Below are positions 24,747 through 34,238 of a DNA stretch of 64,000 nucleotides, one piece after another. The notes under the pieces are model-generated. The model was not told where the DNA came from, did not search any database, and worked only from the letters and a program-made list of their open reading frames with translations. Position numbers and translations under genes: made by a program. Numbering within the stretch: position 1 is the first letter of the stretch; every line of letters starts with the position of its first letter. The stretch comes from Ideonella alba (GTDB lineage Bacteria > Pseudomonadota > Gammaproteobacteria > Burkholderiales > Burkholderiaceae_C), in NCBI RefSeq assembly GCF_018069875.1, contig NZ_JAGQDF010000015.1, positions 1 through 64,000 on the forward strand, written 5' to 3'.

Positions 24747-26246
24747 TCAGTCGTCGATCTGCAGTTCCTGGATCTTGCGCGTGATGGTGTTGCGGCCGAT
24801 GCCCAGCTTCTGCGCCGCCTCGATGCGGCGCCCGCGGGTGATCAGCAGCGCGGTGTGGATCAGGCGGGCCTCGAACTGGCGCGTCAGCGCGTCCCACACC
24901 TCGGGGGCGCCGGACTCCAGCATGCGGCGCGCCACGCCTTCCAGATCGTCCAGCCACCCGGCCGGCATGGGCGCCGCTGGCGACGCGGCGACTGCCGCCG
25001 GTGCCGCCATCGGCACCGGAGCCGCGGGCTCGTGCATCACCGGCGTGGGCAGCGCGGCCGAGGCGGGTTCGGCGGCCAGCGCGCCCAGCAGTTCGGGCGG
25101 CAGGTCCTTCAGTTCGATCACCTGGGCCGGCGCCATCACGGTCAGCCAGTGGCAGACGTTCTCGAGCTGGCGCACGTTGCCCGGGAACTCGAAGCCCTTG
25201 AGCTTTTCCAGGGCCTCGTCGGTGATGCGCTTGGGCTCGACACCCAGCTCCTTGGCGCTCTTCTGCAGGAAGAAACGGGCCAGCGCCGGGATGTCCTCGG
25301 CGCGCTCGCGCAGCGGCGGCAGGCGCAGGCGGATCACGTTCAGGCGGTGAAACAGGTCCTCGCGGAAGGCGCCGTCGCGCACCCGCTGCTCCAGGTTCTG
25401 GTGCGTGGCGGCAATGACCCGCACATTGGCCTTGAGCGGCTGGTGGCCGCCCACGCGGTAGAACTGGCCATCCGACAGCACGCGCAGCAGGCGCGTCTGC
25501 AAATCGAACGGCATGTCGCCGATTTCATCGAGGAACAGCGTGCCGCCATCGGCCTGCTCGAAGCGGCCGCGGCGCATGGTCTGCGCGCCGGTGAAGGCGC
25601 CGCGCTCATGGCCGAAGAGCTCGCTCTCCAGCAGGTCCTTGGGGATGGCCGCGGTGTTGATGGCGATGAAGGGGCCGTTGGTGCCGCCATCGCCGCGCGG
25701 GCTGTGCCGGTGCAAGGCGCGCGCCACCAGTTCCTTGCCCGAGCCGCTCTCGCCGGTGATCAGCACCGTGACGTTGCTCTGGCTGAGGCGGCCGATGGCG
25801 CGGAAAACATCCTGCATCGCCGGGGCCTGACCCAGGATCTCGGGCGCGGGCTGGTGGCGTTCATCGCCCACCTCCTCGCGCAGGCTCTCATCCACCGCGC
25901 GGCGGATCAGCTCGGTGGCCTTGGTCAGGTCGAAGGGCTTGGGCAGGTACTCGAAGGCGCCGCCCTGGAAGGCCGACACGGCACTGTCCAGGTCGGAGTA
26001 GGCGGTCATGATGATGACCGGCAGACCCGGCAGGCGCTGCTTGACCTGGCTGAGCAGGTCCAGGCCGGAGCCGCCCGGCATGCGGATGTCGCTGACCAGC
26101 ACCTGCGGCTCGTCGCCGTCGTTCAGGGCGTGCAGGACGTCGCGGGGGTTGGCGAAGCTGCGCACCGGCAGCTGCTCGCGCGCGAGGGCCTTCTCGAGCA
26201 CGAAGCGGATGGATTGGTCGTCGTCAACGATCCAGATGGGTTTCAT
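24747..26246 (-). CDS. ntrC: Nitrogen regulator NtrC, sigma-54 activator
   Basis: A 499-residue response regulator. The receiver domain has the phosphorylated aspartate in LVSDIRMPGGSG. The AAA+ domain has Walker A GESGSGKE, the sigma-54 contact motif ERGAFTGA and LFLDEIGDMP. An Ala/Pro-rich linker leads to a Fis-type helix-turn-helix (AAQKLGIGRNTITRKIQEL). It activates genes for nitrogen assimilation when phosphorylated by NtrB. It is nine bases after ntrB. Likely targets in the window are the two NtrC sites upstream of glnA. Confidence 0.97.
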   Translation of the reverse strand: MKPIWIVDDDQSIRFVLEKALAREQLPVRSFANPRDVLHALNDGDEPQVLVSDIRMPGGSGLDLLSQVKQRLPGLPVIIMTAYSDLDSAVSAFQGGAFEYLPKPFDLTKATELIRRAVDESLREEVGDERHQPAPEILGQAPAMQDVFRAIGRLSQSNVTVLITGESGSGKELVARALHRHSPRGDGGTNGPFIAINTAAIPKDLLESELFGHERGAFTGAQTMRRGRFEQADGGTLFLDEIGDMPFDLQTRLLRVLSDGQFYRVGGHQPLKANVRVIAATHQNLEQRVRDGAFREDLFHRLNVIRLRLPPLRERAEDIPALARFFLQKSAKELGVEPKRITDEALEKLKGFEFPGNVRQLENVCHWLTVMAPAQVIELKDLPPELLGALAAEPASAALPTPVMHEPAAPVPMAAPAAVAASPAAPMPAGWLDDLEGVARRMLESGAPEVWDALTRQFEARLIHTALLITRGRRIEAAQKLGIGRNTITRKIQELQIDD

Positions 26247-26255
26247 GCAGGGTGC

Positions 26256-27350
26256 TCAGGGCAACGGAATCACGATCTTGAAGACCGTGCGTCCCGGCTC
26301 GCTGTCGCACTCGATCGTGCCCTGGTGTTGTTGCACGAAAGTCTGCGCCAGCGTGAGCCCGAGGCCTGAGCCGCCCTCCCGCCCCGATACCAGCGGGTAG
26401 AAGATGCGGTCTCGCAGCGATTCGGGGACGCCCGGTCCGTTGTCCTGGATATGCAATTCCAGTGCCAGTCGGAAGCGCTGCTTGCCGATCGTCACCTGCC
26501 GCGACACGCGCGTGCGCAGCACGATGCGCGCATCGCCGTGGTCGATCTGCTCGGCCAGCGCCTGACAGGCGTTGTGGACGATGTTGAGCACCGCCTGGAT
26601 CAGTTGCTCGCGGTCGCCGCGGAACTCGGGGATCGAGGCGTCGTAGTCGCGCAGCACCTGCAGGCCGCGCGGGTACTCGGCCAGCACCAGCGAGCGCACG
26701 CGTTCGCAGACCTCGTGGATGTTGACGTCGCTGACGATGTGGGGCTTGCGGTGCGGCGCCAGCAGGCGGTCGACCAGGGCCTGCAGCCGGTCGGCCTCGT
26801 GGATGATGACCTGGGTGTACTCGCCCAGCTCCGGCGAGGGCAGCTCCAGCGCCAGCAACTGCGCCGCGCCGCGGATGCCGCCCAGCGGGTTCTTGATCTC
26901 ATGCGCCAGGTTGCGGATCAGCTCGCGCGTGACCTGGGACTGACCGGCCACCCGCTCCTCGCGGTCCTGGCGGGTCTGCTGCTCGATCTCGATCATCTCC
27001 ACCAGCAGCCGCTCGTGCGAGTGGTCGATCTGGCTGACGATGAAATGCACCGGCAGCGGCTCGGTGGCGCCCACCACTGCGCGGCGCAGCGCGCTCTCGA
27101 AGCGGCGGGTGGAGAACTGGTTGGCGGCCAGCGCCTGCAGGGCCTCGAGCAGCTGGGCCGGCTCGCGGCACCACTCCAGCAGCGAGCGCGAGGTCAGCGT
27201 GCGGCGCGACAGGCCGATCACCGACTCCAGCACGCTGTTGACGAACAGGCACTGGCCATCGGGGCGCACCACCGCCACCATCGTGGCGAGCTGGTCGAAG
27301 GCCTCCCAGTGACGCTCGCTGGGCGACGGGGTCACCGGTCGCGTGGGCAT
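26256..27350 (-). CDS. ntrB: Nitrogen sensor histidine kinase NtrB
   Basis: A 364-residue cytoplasmic kinase. The N-terminal PAS domain (LATMVAVVRPDGQCLFVNSV) is followed by the phosphoacceptor in NLAHEIKNPLGGIRGAAQLL and the ATP-binding region with NIVHNACQALAE and GREGGSGLGLTL. With PII protein it sets NtrC phosphorylation according to glutamine level. ATG at 27350 shares one base with the TGA of the DUF4124 gene (TGATG), so the genes are coupled. Confidence 0.95.
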   Translation of the reverse strand: MPTRPVTPSPSERHWEAFDQLATMVAVVRPDGQCLFVNSVLESVIGLSRRTLTSRSLLEWCREPAQLLEALQALAANQFSTRRFESALRRAVVGATEPLPVHFIVSQIDHSHERLLVEMIEIEQQTRQDREERVAGQSQVTRELIRNLAHEIKNPLGGIRGAAQLLALELPSPELGEYTQVIIHEADRLQALVDRLLAPHRKPHIVSDVNIHEVCERVRSLVLAEYPRGLQVLRDYDASIPEFRGDREQLIQAVLNIVHNACQALAEQIDHGDARIVLRTRVSRQVTIGKQRFRLALELHIQDNGPGVPESLRDRIFYPLVSGREGGSGLGLTLAQTFVQQHQGTIECDSEPGRTVFKIVIPLP

Positions 27351-27856
27351 CACGAGGCCACTTTGCTGATCTCGCGCCGCAGTGCGGCGATGTCGGCTTC
27401 CTTGCGGGTGATGGCCGCCTTGATCTCGGCCACGCGGTCGATGTACTTCTGCGGGTTGCGCACCTCGTCACCGCGGCGTTCGGGTTCGCCGTTGTTGTAC
27501 TCGCGACGCAAGGCCTCGAGGGCGGCCTCCTCCTTGGCGAGTTCGGACTCGAGGATGCGGCGGGCGTCACTCTCGCGGGCGCGCTGGTCGGCGTCATTGA
27601 CCTTGGTGCTGCCAGGCGAGGCCGAGGGCACCGGCCGCGCCTTGGGCATGGCCACCGACGTGGGCTGCTGGGCTTCGCGCGCCTTGCAGCCGCGCTGCTC
27701 GGCTTCCTTGGCGGTGATGGTGTTGGTGAACACGTTGCCAGGGCAGACGTAGTACACCTGCGTGCCCGACTGGGCCCGGACGGCCGACGCCGCCAGCAGG
27801 CCCAGGCCGAGGACCAACAGCACACCAGGAGCACGGGGGGCAGGAGGGGATCGCAT
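27350..27856 (-). CDS. Exported DUF4124 protein
   Basis: A 168-residue protein with a signal peptide (LLVLGLGLLAASAVRAQ, cleavage after about residue 28), then a short DUF4124-like segment VYYVCPGNVFTNTITAKEAE with cysteines, and a long charged helix that may form a coiled coil. The function is unknown. Its position between glnA and ntrB is common in Burkholderiales. Upstream, GACAAT lies exactly six bases before ATG at 27856, suggesting a leaderless mRNA that would also transcribe ntrBC. Confidence 0.75.
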   Translation of the reverse strand: MRSPPAPRAPGVLLVLGLGLLAASAVRAQSGTQVYYVCPGNVFTNTITAKEAEQRGCKAREAQQPTSVAMPKARPVPSASPGSTKVNDADQRARESDARRILESELAKEEAALEALRREYNNGEPERRGDEVRNPQKYIDRVAEIKAAITRKEADIAALRREISKVAS

Positions 27857-27950
27857 GGCGGCATTGTCGCTGGATTGGCAGCGCAGCGTGATGACAGGCT
27901 GGGGATCAACGCCTGGCGCCGCCCGCCGGCCGACGCCGCTGCGGCGCCCC

Positions 27951-27980
27951 AAAGAAAAAGGGACGGCCAGGCCGTCCCTT
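27951..27980 (-). terminator. Terminator of glnA
   Basis: An 11-bp stem AAGGGACGGCC / GGCCGTCCCTT with one-base loop (27958-27980), followed on the minus strand by a T-rich run, 23 bases after the glnA stop. Confidence 0.85.
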
Positions 27981-28002
27981 TCGTGCGCGATCCCGCGAGG
28001 GA

Positions 28003-29418
28003 TCACAGGGCGTAGTACATGTCGTACTCGACCGGGTGCACGGCCATGCGGAAGCGGGTGACTTCCTGCATCTTCAGGTCGATGTAGGCATCGAGGTAGG
28101 CGTCGGTGAACACGCCGCCCTTGGTCAGGAACGCGCGGTCCTTGTCCAGGTACTCGAGGGCCTGGTCCAGGCTGTGGCAGACGGTCGGGATCTTCGCGTC
28201 TTCTTCCGGCGGCAGGTGGTACAGGTCCTTGGTGGCGGCTTCGCCCGGGTGGATCTTGTTCTCCACGCCGTCCAGGCCCGCCATCAGCAGCGCGGCGAAG
28301 CACAGGTACGGGTTGGCGGAAGGGTCCGGGAAGCGGGCTTCCACGCGACGGCCCTTCGGGTTGGCCACGTAGGGGATGCGGATCGAGGCCGAGCGGTTCT
28401 TGGCCGAGTAGGCCAGCTTGACCGGGGCTTCGAAGCCGGGGACCAGGCGCTTGTAGCTGTTGGTGCCGGGGTTGGTGATCGCGTTCAGCGCGCGGGCGTG
28501 CTTGATGATGCCGCCGATGTAGTACAGCGCGAACTCGCTCAGGCCGGCATAGCCGTCGCCCGCGAACAGGTTCTTGCCGTCCTTCCAGACCGACTGGTGC
28601 ACGTGCATGCCGGAGCCGTTGTCGCCAACGATGGGCTTGGGCATGAAGGTGGCGGTCTTGCCATAGGCATGGGCCACGTTCACGATGATGTACTTCTGCA
28701 GCTGCAGCCAGTCAGCGCGCTGGACCAGCGAGCTGAACTTGGTGCCGATTTCCATCTGGCCGGCGTTGGCCACTTCGTGGTGGTGCACTTCCACCGGGAT
28801 GCCCAGCTGCTCGAGAAGCAGGCACATCTCCGAGCGCATGTCCTGGCCGCTGTCGACCGGCGGGACCGGGAAGTAGCCGCCCTTGACGGTGGGACGGTAG
28901 CCGGTGTTGCCGTGCTCGTACTCCTTGCTGGAGTTCCAGGCGGCTTCCTCGGACTCGATCTTGAAGAACGAGCCGCCCATTTCGTTGCCCCAGCGGACGC
29001 TGTCGAACACGAAGAACTCGGGCTCCGGACCGAAGTAGGCGACATCGCCCAGGCCGGAGGCCTTCATGTAGGCTTCAGCGCGCTTGGCCAGCGAGCGCGG
29101 ATCGCGCTCGTAGGGCTTGCCGTCGGTGGGATCGATGACGTCGCAGGTCAGGATCAGCGTCGGCTCTTCGAAGAACGGGTCGATGTTGGCCGTGTTCGGG
29201 TCCGGCATCAGCAGCATGTCCGACGCTTCGATGCCCTTCCAGCCAGCGATCGACGAGCCGTCGAACGCATGGCCCGACTGGAACTTGTCTTCGTCAAAAG
29301 CGGACACGGGCACGGAGACGTGCTGTTCCTTGCCACGGGTATCGGTGAAGCGGAAGTCAACGAACTTGACGTCGTTGTCCTTCACGAGCTTCATCACGTC
29401 GGCGACGGTCTTGGCCAT
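28003..29418 (-). CDS. glnA: Glutamine synthetase, type I
   Basis: A 471-residue enzyme, the usual GSI length. It joins ammonia to glutamate with ATP. Marks: [36 protein letters not shown], the ATP loop [25 protein letters not shown], and the adenylylation-site region [20 protein letters not shown] near the C-terminus (tyrosine in NLYHLPP-like segment, here [10 protein letters not shown]). So activity should also be controlled by adenylylation. Expression is under a sigma-54 promoter with NtrC sites upstream. ATG at 29418 has AGGAGC-type RBS. Confidence 0.98.
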   Translation of the reverse strand: MAKTVADVMKLVKDNDVKFVDFRFTDTRGKEQHVSVPVSAFDEDKFQSGHAFDGSSIAGWKGIEASDMLLMPDPNTANIDPFFEEPTLILTCDVIDPTDGKPYERDPRSLAKRAEAYMKASGLGDVAYFGPEPEFFVFDSVRWGNEMGGSFFKIESEEAAWNSSKEYEHGNTGYRPTVKGGYFPVPPVDSGQDMRSEMCLLLEQLGIPVEVHHHEVANAGQMEIGTKFSSLVQRADWLQLQKYIIVNVAHAYGKTATFMPKPIVGDNGSGMHVHQSVWKDGKNLFAGDGYAGLSEFALYYIGGIIKHARALNAITNPGTNSYKRLVPGFEAPVKLAYSAKNRSASIRIPYVANPKGRRVEARFPDPSANPYLCFAALLMAGLDGVENKIHPGEAATKDLYHLPPEEDAKIPTVCHSLDQALEYLDKDRAFLTKGGVFTDAYLDAYIDLKMQEVTRFRMAVHPVEYDMYYAL

Positions 29419-29544
29419 CAGAAAGGCTCCTGGCGGATGGTTGGCTGAGAAGAATCGGGAATGAATTCCGGGAACGGCGGTCGGGCGGTACAGGGCCCCA
29501 TGACAGGGTTCACCCGTGGAACCCGACTGCAGCGGGCGGAATGT

Positions 29545-29560
29545 AGCAGAAAGCGTGCCC
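29545..29560 (-). promoter_or_regulatory. Sigma-54 promoter of glnA
   Basis: The minus strand reads GGGCACGCTTTCTGCT, against consensus TGGCACGNNNNTTGCW: the GG and GC pairs are correctly spaced. It is about 127 bases upstream of the glnA ATG. Confidence 0.75.
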
Positions 29561-29641
29561 AAATCTGGTGATCGGCCAGGGGGTTTCAGCGGGGCGGGTC
29601 CCCGAGGAAGCAAGGGACTTGACGGACGTCACCTGAGGCAA

Positions 29642-29658
29642 TGCACCGTCCTGGTGAT
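29642..29658. promoter_or_regulatory. NtrC binding site 1
   Basis: TGCACC-GTCCT-GGTGAT, near the consensus TGCACC-N5-GGTGCA, about 90 bases upstream of the sigma-54 promoter. Confidence 0.7.
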
Positions 29659-29663
29659 CAATA

Positions 29664-29680
29664 TGCATCATATTGGTGCA
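29664..29680. promoter_or_regulatory. NtrC binding site 2
   Basis: TGCATC-ATATT-GGTGCA. It is 22 bases (two helix turns) from site 1, as expected for cooperative NtrC dimers. Confidence 0.75.
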
Positions 29681-29692
29681 TTCGCGGCGCCC

Positions 29693-30478
29693 TCATTCGG
29701 TGCTGACGCGCAGCTCCGGAAAGGCCGCCAATCCGCCCTTCAGCGCCTCGAAGGCCTGGGCGGCCAGCACCGGCTCGCCCTTGACCCCGAGCTCGATGTG
29801 ACGCCCGCGCTGCGGATGGTCGACGCTGGGCAGGCTGAACACCCGCACGCCGGCAAAGCGCGCCTCGATGGACTCCATCAGCGGCGTCAGCGTGGCCTCC
29901 AGGCCGTTGTAGACGTACAGCGCATGCTCGGCATGCGGCTGCGGGCGCAGGTCGGCGTAGCAGGTGTCGAGCACCCACTCGATCATCGGGTGCGCCATCA
30001 CCGGGAACCCGGGCAAGAAGTGCAGGCGCCCGAGGCTGAAGCCGGGGATCTTGTTGTACGGGTTGGGGATCAGCGTGGCGCCTGCCGGGAACACGCCCAT
30101 GTTCAGGCGGTGCACGTTGTCGGGCCGCTCGGGCTCCCAGGCCACGCCCTGCTCGGCGGCCACCTCGCGCATGCGCTCCTCGATCAGCGCCTTGGCGCCC
30201 GGGTGCAGCGCCAGCGGCAGGCCGGCGGCCAGGGCGGCGCACTGGCGTGTGTGGTCGTCGGGCGTGGCGCCGATGCCGCCGCACGAGAAGACGATGTCGC
30301 CGCTCTCGCGGGCCTCCTTCAGCGCGGCGATGATGCGCGGGCGGTCGTCGCCGATGAACTGCGCCCAGCCCAGCGCATGGCCCCGGGCCGCCAGCAGTTC
30401 GATCAGCCTGGGCAGGTGCTTGTCCTGGCGGCGACCCGAGAGGATCTCGTCGCCGATCACGAGCAGACCGAAACTCAT
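29693..30478 (-). CDS. CinA/MoaB-like molybdopterin-binding domain protein
   Basis: A 261-residue protein with the MoCF-binding fold of CinA N-terminal domains and MoaB/MogA: GLLVIGDEILSGRRQDKHLP, FSCGGIGATPDDHTRQ, and NPYNKIPGFSLGRLHFLPGFP. CinA N-domains hydrolyse ADP-ribose-type compounds; the nicotinamide deamidase half of full CinA is absent. The true substrate is not certain. ATG at 30478 overlaps the stop of the EI24 gene by four bases. Confidence 0.85.
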   Translation of the reverse strand: MSFGLLVIGDEILSGRRQDKHLPRLIELLAARGHALGWAQFIGDDRPRIIAALKEARESGDIVFSCGGIGATPDDHTRQCAALAAGLPLALHPGAKALIEERMREVAAEQGVAWEPERPDNVHRLNMGVFPAGATLIPNPYNKIPGFSLGRLHFLPGFPVMAHPMIEWVLDTCYADLRPQPHAEHALYVYNGLEATLTPLMESIEARFAGVRVFSLPSVDHPQRGRHIELGVKGEPVLAAQAFEALKGGLAAFPELRVSTE

Positions 30479-31347
30479 GGCAACCTCGGTGCGTCGGTGA
30501 CGGGGGGCAGCGGTGCGGCAGGCGGCTCGACGGGCACCACCTCGACCATCTGGCGGCGGCGCAACTCGTCCAGCGCCGCCAGCGCATAGTGGGCGAACCA
30601 CAGCGCCGCGAAAGCGAAGACCAGCGTGTAGAGCCACACCGCCACCGCGATCATCAGCGGCGCGAAGATCAGCGCCGCCGCACCGCCCACCGCCCAGATC
30701 AGCGAGGGCGCCGCGCCCAGATAGCCGGTGACCACGCCGATCAGCAGCAGAGGCCAACGGTGCTCGGCGACCACGGTGCGGCGCTCGGCGGCGCTGGCGG
30801 TGTCGGCCAGCACGTCGAAGCCCATGACCTGGCGGGTCAGCCAACCCCAGATCAGCGGCGGGACGATCAGCACCAGTGGCGGAATCAGCCACAGCGGCAT
30901 GGTCACCAGCAGGGCCGCCAGCGCCACCAGCGTGCAGCCAACCGACCACAGCACCGCGGTCACGAAGGACGCGCCATGGCGCTGCTCCAGCGTCGGGAAT
31001 CGCCGCTCGCGCACCAGACGGGCCACCGCCGGCGTGGCCAACCAGGCCACCAGCAGCAGGCTCAGCACGACGATCAGCGGCACCGCCAGCGCCAGCACGA
31101 TCACCGGCCCGACCAGCGACCGCCACGACGCGCCCAGGTTGACCTCGATCCACTGCAGCATCGCCGCCACCAGCGACCAGCCCTCCAGCGTGGACCGCAC
31201 GCCGGCCACCGCGGACTCCCAGAACAGCCAGCCCAGACCCAGCGCCAGCAGCGAGGACAGCAGCAGCGGCATCAGCGTCAGGCCCATCACCCGGGGCAGG
31301 AACAGGTAGGCGCCGGCGCGCCAGAAGGAATCGAGCAGCAGCTTCAT
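30475..31347 (-). CDS. EI24-domain inner-membrane protein
   Basis: A 290-residue protein with about six transmembrane segments. The N-terminus MKLLLDSFWRAGAYLFLPRV and the central FDVLADTASAAERR match EI24/CysZ-like proteins. CysZ is a sulfate channel, but many members have no known substrate. TATCCT lies seven bases before the ATG at 31347, again a leaderless-type start. It is coupled to the CinA-like gene by ATGA. Confidence 0.8.
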   Translation of the reverse strand: MKLLLDSFWRAGAYLFLPRVMGLTLMPLLLSSLLALGLGWLFWESAVAGVRSTLEGWSLVAAMLQWIEVNLGASWRSLVGPVIVLALAVPLIVVLSLLLVAWLATPAVARLVRERRFPTLEQRHGASFVTAVLWSVGCTLVALAALLVTMPLWLIPPLVLIVPPLIWGWLTRQVMGFDVLADTASAAERRTVVAEHRWPLLLIGVVTGYLGAAPSLIWAVGGAAALIFAPLMIAVAVWLYTLVFAFAALWFAHYALAALDELRRRQMVEVVPVEPPAAPLPPVTDAPRLP

Positions 31348-31391
31348 GGTGCGGAGGATAGCCTCAGGTGCGGCGGATCAGGCGCGGCGGA

Positions 31392-32420
31392 TCATGCGCG
31401 CCCGATCAGGCGCAGCAAGCCCAGGCGCTGCTGTGCCCAGAAGCCGCGACCGTAGTCGCGACCGCCTTCGTCAGGCCATTGGTCACGGATGCCGCAGGGC
31501 CCGTTGTCATGGCGGAAGTCGGCGGTGCCCAGCAGCATGTCCCACAGCGGGAACAGCACGGCGAAGTTGCAGCCGCCCAGCGTGCCCTTGCCATGCGATT
31601 CATGGCCGATGCCGGCGCCGTGGTGGCGCCGATGGAAGGCCGGCCCCACCAGCAGGCGCTCGCCCAACCAGCCGAAGGACAGCCGCAGGTTGGCGTGCGC
31701 CAGGTTCTCGACCAGTTGCGACAGCGCGATCAAGGCCACGAACTGCCCCGGGGCCACGCCGATGACGCGCGCCACCAGCACGAACACCGCGTCGACGATC
31801 AGGCTGTCGAGCAGGTGGTTGCGGCTGTCGCTCCACATCGTCACATGCCGCTGGCTGTGGTGCAGCGCATGCAGCGCCCACCACCAGTTGAACTGGTGCT
31901 GGGCGCGGTGCAGCGCGTAGTTCAGCAGGTCGAAGACCAGCAGGTAAACCAGAAAGCCGGCCAACTGCGTGTCGCTGACCCCGGGCCACCACGGCGCGAT
32001 CCACTGGTCCAGGTGCCAGCCGTCCACACCATGCACGGCCAGCCAGCCGAACAGCGCGTTGAACAGCGGATCGACCGCGAAGAACAGCGCCACCCGGAAC
32101 AGGCCGAGCCGGTGGATCAGCGTGTAGAGCACGTCCACGCGCACCGCCTGCCGGCGCTCGGTCTGCGCCACGGCGCTGGTGGCCCGCGGCTCATCGGGGC
32201 GCCAGCGCTGCAGCGGCGCGATCAGCAGCAGCATCGCGGCGATCTGCAACACGCCCACCAGCAACCAGCCGGTGGCGTCGAAGGCGTCGCTGATGAATGA
32301 GCCCAGCCCCGCGTGGAACAGCAGCGGCTGCACCACCGCCTCGAACAAGGCCTGCTGGGCGTCGCCGAAGGCCCCGGTCAGCGCGTCGACGGCGGCCTGG
32401 GCGGTGTCGACGAGGCTCAT
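31392..32420 (-). CDS. Fatty acid hydroxylase / sterol desaturase family protein
   Basis: A 342-residue membrane enzyme with the diiron histidine boxes HRAQH, HALHHSQRH and HRRHHG. Several hydrophobic segments surround them. Such proteins hydroxylate or desaturate lipids using oxygen; the substrate is not readable. ATG at 32420 overlaps the stop of the deacetylase gene (ATGA), so the two are coupled and may act on the same envelope component. Confidence 0.85.
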   Translation of the reverse strand: MSLVDTAQAAVDALTGAFGDAQQALFEAVVQPLLFHAGLGSFISDAFDATGWLLVGVLQIAAMLLLIAPLQRWRPDEPRATSAVAQTERRQAVRVDVLYTLIHRLGLFRVALFFAVDPLFNALFGWLAVHGVDGWHLDQWIAPWWPGVSDTQLAGFLVYLLVFDLLNYALHRAQHQFNWWWALHALHHSQRHVTMWSDSRNHLLDSLIVDAVFVLVARVIGVAPGQFVALIALSQLVENLAHANLRLSFGWLGERLLVGPAFHRRHHGAGIGHESHGKGTLGGCNFAVLFPLWDMLLGTADFRHDNGPCGIRDQWPDEGGRDYGRGFWAQQRLGLLRLIGRA

Positions 32421-33208
32421 GGCGGCGAGGCGGCCAGCGCCGCGCGGTAAGCCGGGTGGTCGCGCAGCGACGCGAAGCACAGGCCTCGCGCCTTCAGCCC
32501 GGTGATCAAGGGCTCGAGCACCGCGGGCGCCCAGGGGTCCTGGCGCGACCAGATGCCCAGGTGGGCCAGCAGCACGTCGCCCGGGCGGATGTCGCGCAGC
32601 GCCTTGTCGAGCAGCGCGCGGTTGGGGAAGCGCTCGCTGGAGAGCTCGTCGCCCAGGAAGCCGGCGGGGCTCCAGCCCACATGGGTCCAGCCGCAGGACG
32701 CCGCGGCGCGCAGCAGCGCGGGCGAGGTCTTGCCTCCCGGCGCGCGGAAGAGGCGCGGCATGCTGCGGCCCGTCATCTGCGTGAAGCGGGTGCGCACGCG
32801 CTCGAGTTCCTGGCAGTAGTCCTGCGCGCTCCAGTGCAGGGTCTGGCCGTTGCGCGGACCGGCGCTGGGCCGCATCTCGAAGCCGCCGTCGGCACGGTCG
32901 GCGCGCCAGTAGACGTGGTCGAAGGTGTGGCTGCCGAACAGGTGTCCCTCGTCGGCACGGGCCTTCCACCAGGGCGCCCAGCGCTCATCCAGGCTGCCGC
33001 CACCCTCCTGGGTGCGCTCGTTGGCCAGAAAGAAGACCGCCGGCACCTGCTGGCGCTGCAGCACCTCGGCCACCAGCGGCGCCACGCCCATGTGGCCGGT
33101 GTCGAAGCTCAGGTAGATGGGTCGCTCGCAGGCGGCGCCCGCCGCCAGCGGCCAGGCGACCGCGGCCAGCAGCAGCCCGCGGCGCAGCGCGTCACTGCCG
33201 CGGGGCAT
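32417..33208 (-). CDS. Secreted polysaccharide deacetylase (NodB domain)
   Basis: A 263-residue protein with a signal peptide (LRRGLLLAAVAWPLAAGAA). The NodB metal site is visible: SFDTGHMG for the catalytic aspartate, and GSHTFDHVYW for the two histidines, with FRAPGGKT downstream. It should remove acetyl groups from a cell-wall or exported sugar polymer in the periplasm. ATG at 33208 puts the signal peptide at the N-terminus; ATG at 33229 would add seven residues. It overlaps the propeller gene by 17 bases. Confidence 0.85.
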   Translation of the reverse strand: MPRGSDALRRGLLLAAVAWPLAAGAACERPIYLSFDTGHMGVAPLVAEVLQRQQVPAVFFLANERTQEGGGSLDERWAPWWKARADEGHLFGSHTFDHVYWRADRADGGFEMRPSAGPRNGQTLHWSAQDYCQELERVRTRFTQMTGRSMPRLFRAPGGKTSPALLRAAASCGWTHVGWSPAGFLGDELSSERFPNRALLDKALRDIRPGDVLLAHLGIWSRQDPWAPAVLEPLITGLKARGLCFASLRDHPAYRAALAASPP

Positions 33209-34238
33209 GGTCCAGCGTGTAGATCCCATGGGGCGAGCGGCCCACGTTGACCTGGCGGATCACCTTGCCCTGTTCGATGTCGATCCAGGTCACCTTGCGC
33301 GCCCAGCGCGAGCTGAGCATCAGCGTCTTGCCGTCGGCCGACACGTCCATGCAGTCGGGGCCGCCGGGGCCAGGCAGCGTGCGCACCACGCTCATGCTCT
33401 GGGTGTCGATCATGCTGACCGTGTTGGCCACCCGGTTGCTGACGAAGATGTGGCGCTTGTCGCCCAGCGCACGGAAGGCATGCGCGCCCTCGCCGGTCTC
33501 GATGCGCTTGACCAGCTTGGCGGGGCCGCTGGAGACGTCGTAGACCTCAACGAAGCGGTCGCCGGTGAGCCCGACGAACAGCGTCTTGTCGTCGGCCGTC
33601 AGGTACACGTCGGCCGGCAGCGAGCCGGTGGGCACGCGCCAGCGGATGGTCTGGGTGGTCAGGTCCACCGCGATCAGTTCGCTGCTGTCCTGCATCGACG
33701 CATAGACCACCGAGCTCTTGCTGTCGATCCACTGGTGGCTGGGCGTCTTGCCGGTGGCGATGCGCTTGACCAGCTTCAGCGGCTCGGTGCTGCTCTCGGG
33801 CTGCCAGCGGTAGATGTCGACATGGTTCAGGCGGTTGGCCAGCGTGACGAACCACTTCATGTCGGGCGAGAAACGCAGCTGGTAGGGGTCGACGATGCCG
33901 GTCAGCGTGCGCTGCACCTGGGCGGTCAGCGGGTCGATGAAGGTCAGCGTGTCGCCCACGGCGTTGGCCACCAGCAGCGATTTCTCGTCCGGGGTCAGGT
34001 ACAGGTGGTGCGGCTCCTTGCCCACCGGGATGCGCTTGACTTCCTTGAAGCTGACCGGATCGATCACGCTGACGTTCGCATCCAGGGAGTTCAGCACGAA
34101 GATCGGTCGCTGGCCCGGCGGCGGGACCGCAGTCGCCGACTGCGCAACGGCCGGCGCCGCATCCAGCCACAGGACACCGGCCAGGCCACAGACCAGAGCG
34201 TCGCGCAGGGCGCGGAAGAAGCGGTTCACAAGGATCAC
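33192..34238 (-). CDS. Secreted YncE-like beta-propeller protein
   Basis: A 348-residue protein with a signal peptide (ALVCGLAGVLWLDAAPAVAQ) followed by about seven blades of the YncE/YVTN type: IFVLNSLDANVSVIDPVSF, LLVANAVGDTLTFID, IFVSNRVANTVSMID. YVTN propellers bind ligands or DNA and often sit with cell-surface genes. It leads an apparent operon with the deacetylase and desaturase. The start is GTG at 34238, or a second GTG three codons on. Confidence 0.85.
   Translation of the reverse strand: MILVNRFFRALRDALVCGLAGVLWLDAAPAVAQSATAVPPPGQRPIFVLNSLDANVSVIDPVSFKEVKRIPVGKEPHHLYLTPDEKSLLVANAVGDTLTFIDPLTAQVQRTLTGIVDPYQLRFSPDMKWFVTLANRLNHVDIYRWQPESSTEPLKLVKRIATGKTPSHQWIDSKSSVVYASMQDSSELIAVDLTTQTIRWRVPTGSLPADVYLTADDKTLFVGLTGDRFVEVYDVSSGPAKLVKRIETGEGAHAFRALGDKRHIFVSNRVANTVSMIDTQSMSVVRTLPGPGGPDCMDVSADGKTLMLSSRWARKVTWIDIEQGKVIRQVNVGRSPHGIYTLDHAPRQ

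Noticed and set aside
32750-33229. Start of the deacetylase at 33229
   Set aside because: Possible, but the second ATG at 33208 places the signal peptide at the N-terminus; kept as an alternative.
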